The position numbers were made by a program, and so were the translations under genes. The notes beneath the pieces are model-generated. The model was not told the origin of the DNA, did not search any database, and saw only the letters and a list, made by a program, of their open reading frames with translations. A stretch of 64,000 nucleotides of DNA, taken from contig JAEMBT020000003.1 in assembly GCA_018873245.2 (NCBI GenBank), positions 2,021,843-2,085,842 of the forward strand, read 5' to 3'. Positions 59,926 to 64,000 of the stretch are shown here, in pieces; the first letter of the stretch is position 1, and every line of letters begins with the position of its first letter. Source of the DNA: Archegozetes longisetosus. Taxonomy: Eukaryota > Arthropoda > Arachnida > Sarcoptiformes > Trhypochthoniidae.

Positions 59926-60861
59926 TGAGTTTGAAACTTCTTTACATAAATATTTTTTCAAGCTTCCTTATTAATCTTTTCATTAGTTAAAATTTTTTCA
60001 TTTGCAGAAAATCATATTCTTTTTCATTTATATTCAGCTAAAATTCGATTTTTCACATCTTTTTTGTTAATGTTTTTAAAAAATTGCACAAAAACAACAA
60101 TAAATACGATAAAATTCAATTTTTTTGCATTATAAATGAGTTCAATTGGTTTTTTCCCCATGGTTTAAAAAAATTATTTTATCCATTTTTGAGGGGAAGG
60201 GCCAATGTTATAATGGAATCCTTCTTTGAAGGCTAATACCTCGCAAACGGTCAAGTTTTCAACAAAGTACCTAATATAAAAATAATTGATCTAATCGGGA
60301 AGGCTTATCGAGTGTTGTATGTTTTGTAGGAACCGATAAGAGTCAAAGTTGAACTCCTTTTAAGCATTGTGATTAAGCAATATTTTCTTGAAGTACTTAA
60401 TTGGTGATAATTTCAAATTTAATATTAAAATATATTGAGATAAACTTTTCAAAAATATTTTCTTTAACATTATCTTCAACCATAAGAATTCTTTCAGTAC
60501 TATTACTTTATTGTCAGTCTTTTTAAGGTACTTGTATAGAACTTTTCTTATTATACGCCTCATTACTAGCTATTTCAAGCTTTCTGTTTAGTAGTTTTCC
60601 TTCAACTTAGAGTACAAGTTATACAAGTAAATTTTTATAATGGTAGTAAAGCGTACAACAGACAAAAAAAAGTACATGCGTAACACTCAATATTAACTTA
60701 TAATCATCACAATTTATAAAGTTTTCCAATTCAAAGGTTTTACTGTCTATTTTATATACCGCATACAATAAGAAAAGCTCTGTATATGCCTGTAGACAGT
60801 GATTCAAAAGATTTAATTTTTTAATTCAATTAACGTGCAAATTAATTTTGAATTTTTACAG

Positions 60862-61049
60862 CAATCCTCTATCTCACTCCATTACTAATAAGTCTGGAAC
60901 CGAAGTCAAAAATTGGCCCAAATTCATAGACGAAAAATCAGGTTTTATAACACAAAAGTTATGGAATTAAATCCAACAAAGTTTGGTAATATTTTGGTTA
61001 ATCCATATCGTGCAAATTGTGATGTAGTAATGAAACCACTTTTGACTAA
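60862..61049 (+). pseudogene. Esterase exon 3 relic (right arm)
   Basis: Follows a TTTTTACAG acceptor and reads NPLSHSIINKSGTEVKNWP-type sequence, mirroring 40321-40132. It has lost single bases (in the TCAGGTTTTATAACAC segment and near CCACTTTTGACTAA), so the frame is broken. It marks the far part of the inverted copy of the esterase locus. Confidence 0.88.
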
Positions 61050-61647
61050 ACAGTCATTTTCGAAGAAATACTTCAAATAGAAAAATAAATTTTAATAATT
61101 GATTGCAATAAGTTCACGATTAGATTTTGATTAAAAGAATACATCAAACTATATCTTTATATTGTATAATAATGGTAACACATAAAAAGAGGACATTTAC
61201 TGATAATGAAGAATTTTTCGGAATAGATTAAGATTTATTTGAATTTGGTATAACTCAAAGATTTGAATATACACTTCCCAGCTCGACGATCTTGCAATTA
61301 GTTTAATTTTGCCTATATTTAAAGCATTGAAACCCTGTTTAGCTTAGAGGAAAGCTTTACGTAAACTTTTACTCCAAATTTTGCGCCAATATTAGAGGTT
61401 CGTGTACGCTTTAAACCAGTTAAAAAGAAGTATTCAATTTTTAATCCTAAAGAGAATTTCATTCATTGCCAAATCGTCGAGCCGGGGAGTACAGTGTGCC
61501 TGGGAGCCTATGTCATAAAACTAAACGGCTATAATTTTTTTAAAAAGTAGTTTCTTAAATTGAAACTTTGCAGACTTTTTCTAATTAAATTGAAGTTTTT
61601 GGTTTAATTAACTTTCATTTTCTCAACTAATAATATGCATAGCAATG

Positions 61648-63592
61648 TCGGACAGAGTTTACTTTTCGTGGCCCACCTTCAGAGGCCACTTTTAGGCGTT
61701 CTTGGGGTCGGTGAATTAAATTCCTGTTCTCCCGAGCTCGATAACCCGTGGCGTTCCCGTGAAAATCGCACTTTTAGGTATAACTCCCGTTAGATGGTAG
61801 CATATGCTTTTTACTCATATAAATTAATTGAAAACCTGGATTTACGTATTCGATTTCCATCGTTATCAACACTTCCACTCTTCACACATTATACATAAAT
61901 GCTTAGAGGATAAAAAGCGAGATAAACATGAAATCAAGTATACGAACTTTTTGGTTTCTAAAATTTTATTCAAATCATGATAAATGATAATAAATAATAA
62001 TAATGAGTGCTAATAAATGATAATATGATTAATCATCTTCAGAATCTTCATCATCATATTCATTGTGGTTATATTCAAGCTCCGAGTCAGGTCCTGAATC
62101 TAATGCATCTTCTTTTGGAGGTGGTAGCGGTGGTAAAATTCCAGGAAATGCAACTTGACGTCTTCTTTGATGACAAAAAATAGTTCAAATCGTTTATCAG
62201 CGCTGGCCAAACAGTCTTAATTGTTTCGAAAGTCGATAAAACGATGAATATATGTATTCACCAACTGGATAAATTCGCCACTCACGTTGGTGTACTCTCG
62301 GATTCAGTTGATGCTACGCTTTCTCTCTATAAACTCTCAACTGTGTTGGTGTGTACATTAACTTCGATTTCTCCATTACCTACAGGTATTCTAACCTTTA
62401 CTGCGAAGCTGCTTTTGTTGTTGATGCTGAAATGCGCAAACATGTTCCATTCCTCGACAACTCCAAGATATCCTTTCCAAAAATCTGTCATGATGATGGA
62501 AACACAGTGTAAATGTCTTCTAACGATGTCGTGTAGTATGTCGATCTCGAATCTCCGTTTTCTCAATGAAGCATTAACCAGTCTCACGGCAAACTCCACT
62601 AACAACACAAACTGATGATAGAATTGGTTGACGTCCATAATTATATTTGCGTCGATAAATATGGCTCTCGTCGATCTCTACAGTCAAACAAAGGCCCCCA
62701 ATCATTGTTAAATTATCTTCGAAATGATTAGGAACCTGACCAGATATATTAAGCTAATCAATGATTGTTTTTTTAGAAATTGCAAGTTGCTCCACTGTTG
62801 TTTTGACGGAAAAGCCGCTCGCAAAGCAGTAGAAAACTTGGAGCGCTTGTCGAAAATCCAGATGTGAATGAAGAAAGACTGTCGAAACGAATCGATTTAC
62901 TGTTTCCGACAAATAAACGAAAATTTGCGACGTCTTTCACAGTTATTGCAATCGCCACATTTACTCTTGTTAACGCAACGCAATAGCCATTCAAGTTTAT
63001 GATCATGATTTTCCTTCCGCATCGGTGATCCATATGCAGGACAGTTTGCATGTAAAACTATGAATTCCTCAGAAAGTATCAGACTAAAACACATGCAAAA
63101 ATTTGTGACACATCCTCGGTTGGAAACCGCTTATTAAAATTCAATAACCTAATGCCATGAAATCCAGGCCAAGCAGACAAGAGAAACCAAAAGCGAAAAA
63201 GTATTAGCTTAAAGATGAAGTTGATTAAGAAGTATTCCAAGATGTAGAATTTAAAAACTGGAGATGTTGCACAAATATCACAGATAGAAATAAAGCATAA
63301 TAAATAAGTTTTACACTCTTTAAAAATAAAGACTAATGTGATGGGTTTGTAATGGTATTTGTTATGTGATTTATAGAGATGTGCTGTAGACTGCCCGAAA
63401 ACCAGGTTTTCGATTGATTTCTATGAGTAGAAAACATGTTGCCATCTAACGGGAGTTATACCTAAAAGTGCTATTTTCTCGGAAACGCCACGGGTTATCG
63501 AGCTCGGGACAACGGAAAATAAATTTACCGATCACGAGAACCCCTAAAAGTGGCCTCCGGAAGTAGGCCACGAAAATTAAACTCTTACCCGA
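61648..63592 (-). mobile_element. Merlin (IS1016-like) DNA transposon with long inverted ends
   Basis: Terminal inverted repeats of about 200 bp, 61648-61852 and 63395-63592, share GTTTACTTTTCGTGGCC, GGCCACTTTTAGG, GAGCTCGATAACCCGTGGCG and AGGTATAACTCCCGTTAGATGG. They enclose a decayed transposase on the minus strand. The exact outermost base and target duplication are unclear. Confidence 0.82.
62240..63110 (-). pseudogene. Merlin/ISXO2-like transposase, decayed
   Basis: Minus-strand frames read, in order: an N-terminal part with CPAYGSPMRKENHDH and LRCVNKSKCG (zinc-ribbon-like cysteines); GFSVKTTVEQLAISKKTIID with an in-frame TAG; VEIDES and KYNYGRQ (first catalytic Asp); MTDFWKGY (second Asp) at about 62490; and VNVHTNTVES (catalytic Glu) at about 62340. 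The order and motifs are those of IS1016/IS1595-like Merlin transposases. At least one stop and several frame changes make it non-functional as read, although homopolymer errors could contribute. Confidence 0.82.
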
Positions 63593-63602
63593 TAAGGCAC
63601 AC

Positions 63603-63974
63603 ATACAGCCTTTTACAAAACTATCTAGACTGTTTGAACGCTTATAGGATTTGACTGGATCATTCGATATTGATGCGATTTGTTTTAAATTAAAGAAAAA
63701 TTCCCCAGAAATTTATGTATAATTAAACAAATGTAAAAATTACAAAGGGAAATATATTATTTTAAAAATATGTTAAAGTTCATGATTTAAAATGTCAAAA
63801 TTCTATTAATTTATTAACTAATGAAATTCGGTTATTCAATTTAACTTTTCTGTAAATGAATAAATTTCTGGAGAGATTTTCTTTGTTTTAAAACAAACCA
63901 CATCAAAATCGGACCATCAAACGATTTTTTATTATCTATCAAAAAGTACCAGATAGTTTTGTAAAAGGCTGTAT
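63603..63974. mobile_element. TA-flanked miniature foldback element
   Basis: Perfect 24-bp ends ATACAGCCTTTTACAAAACT... and complement include a TA on each side (TA|CAGCCTTTTAC). Complementarity continues imperfectly inward for about 115 bp, with a GAAATTTATG-like block mirrored near the centre. No coding capacity; Tc1/mariner-type by its TA and CAG ends. Confidence 0.85.
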
Positions 63975-64000
63975 CTTAATTTGGTATACAATTTATGATT

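Larger units (their letters stand above)
57985..60224. mobile_element. 2.2-kb composite insertion in the right arm
   Basis: The arm homology stops at CTGCCTATTAGAAA (57984) and resumes at TTTGAAGGCTAATACCTCGC (about 60225), while the left arm is continuous there (about 40945). The inserted DNA is made of nested inverted-repeat elements: 58591-59152, 59190-59925 and smaller hairpins at 58293-58396 and 58733-58830. No gene is recognised; frames at 58758-58964 and 59388-59624 are low-complexity. Confidence 0.7.

Noticed and set aside
1..64000. CRISPR arrays, bacterial operons or ribosomal RNA genes
   Set aside because: No direct repeats with regular unique spacers, no Shine-Dalgarno-led gene runs and no rRNA core motifs; spliced genes show a eukaryotic nuclear sequence.

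Overview
The window is an AT-rich eukaryotic nuclear sequence. It has small spliced genes (GT-AG introns of about 60-400 bp) in a sea of DNA transposons, miniature inverted-repeat elements and foldbacks. The genes are animal ones: a POMGNT1 O-mannosyl glycan glucosaminyltransferase, a ZIP13-type zinc transporter, secreted carboxylesterases/cholinesterases, trypsin-like protease relics and Cys-rich secreted proteins. POMGNT1 is absent from Drosophila, and the secreted esterase and Cys-rich set is typical of chelicerates. My best guess is an arthropod, perhaps a mite; this is inference, not proof.

Layout. 1-9 kb is mostly gene-free but holds a complete Tc1/mariner-type transposon (3167-4623). 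9-11.4 kb is a six-exon POMGNT1 gene. It converges on a two-exon ZIP13 gene on the minus strand (12651-14147). 15.7-17.7 kb has a secreted DOPA 4,5-dioxygenase-like gene and a Cys-rich secreted gene; each appears to have one homopolymer-length frameshift. 17.8-22.5 kb is inverted-repeat elements, an F-box/LRR-like relic and a microsatellite. 24.4-26.5 kb is an intact three-exon carboxylesterase. 26.7-38 kb is dominated by inverted-repeat elements, a small 8-cysteine secreted protein (34310-34738) and a broken serine protease flanked by two element insertions.

The 38.8-62.4 kb part is one composite structure. A second, broken carboxylesterase locus (38.85-44.14 kb, minus strand) is mirrored by an inverted copy starting at 44249, with only about 111 bp between the arms. 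The right arm is cut up by insertions. The largest spans 45994-57915 (11.9 kb). It has inverted termini beginning GGTTAGAGGGGAGGGATTCG and a perfect 9-bp target duplication (GTCTCATGA), and the left arm preserves a near-identical unoccupied site. Inside it are a decayed gene resembling a per os infectivity factor (pif-2 type) of nudivirus/baculovirus-like large DNA viruses, an unrecognised spliced gene, a short membrane-protein-like frame, a 40-bp tandem array, a transposase relic and a solo LTR. This virus-gene-bearing, TIR-bounded element is the most unusual object in the window. The right end carries a Merlin (IS1016-like) transposon with long inverted termini and a TA-flanked miniature element.
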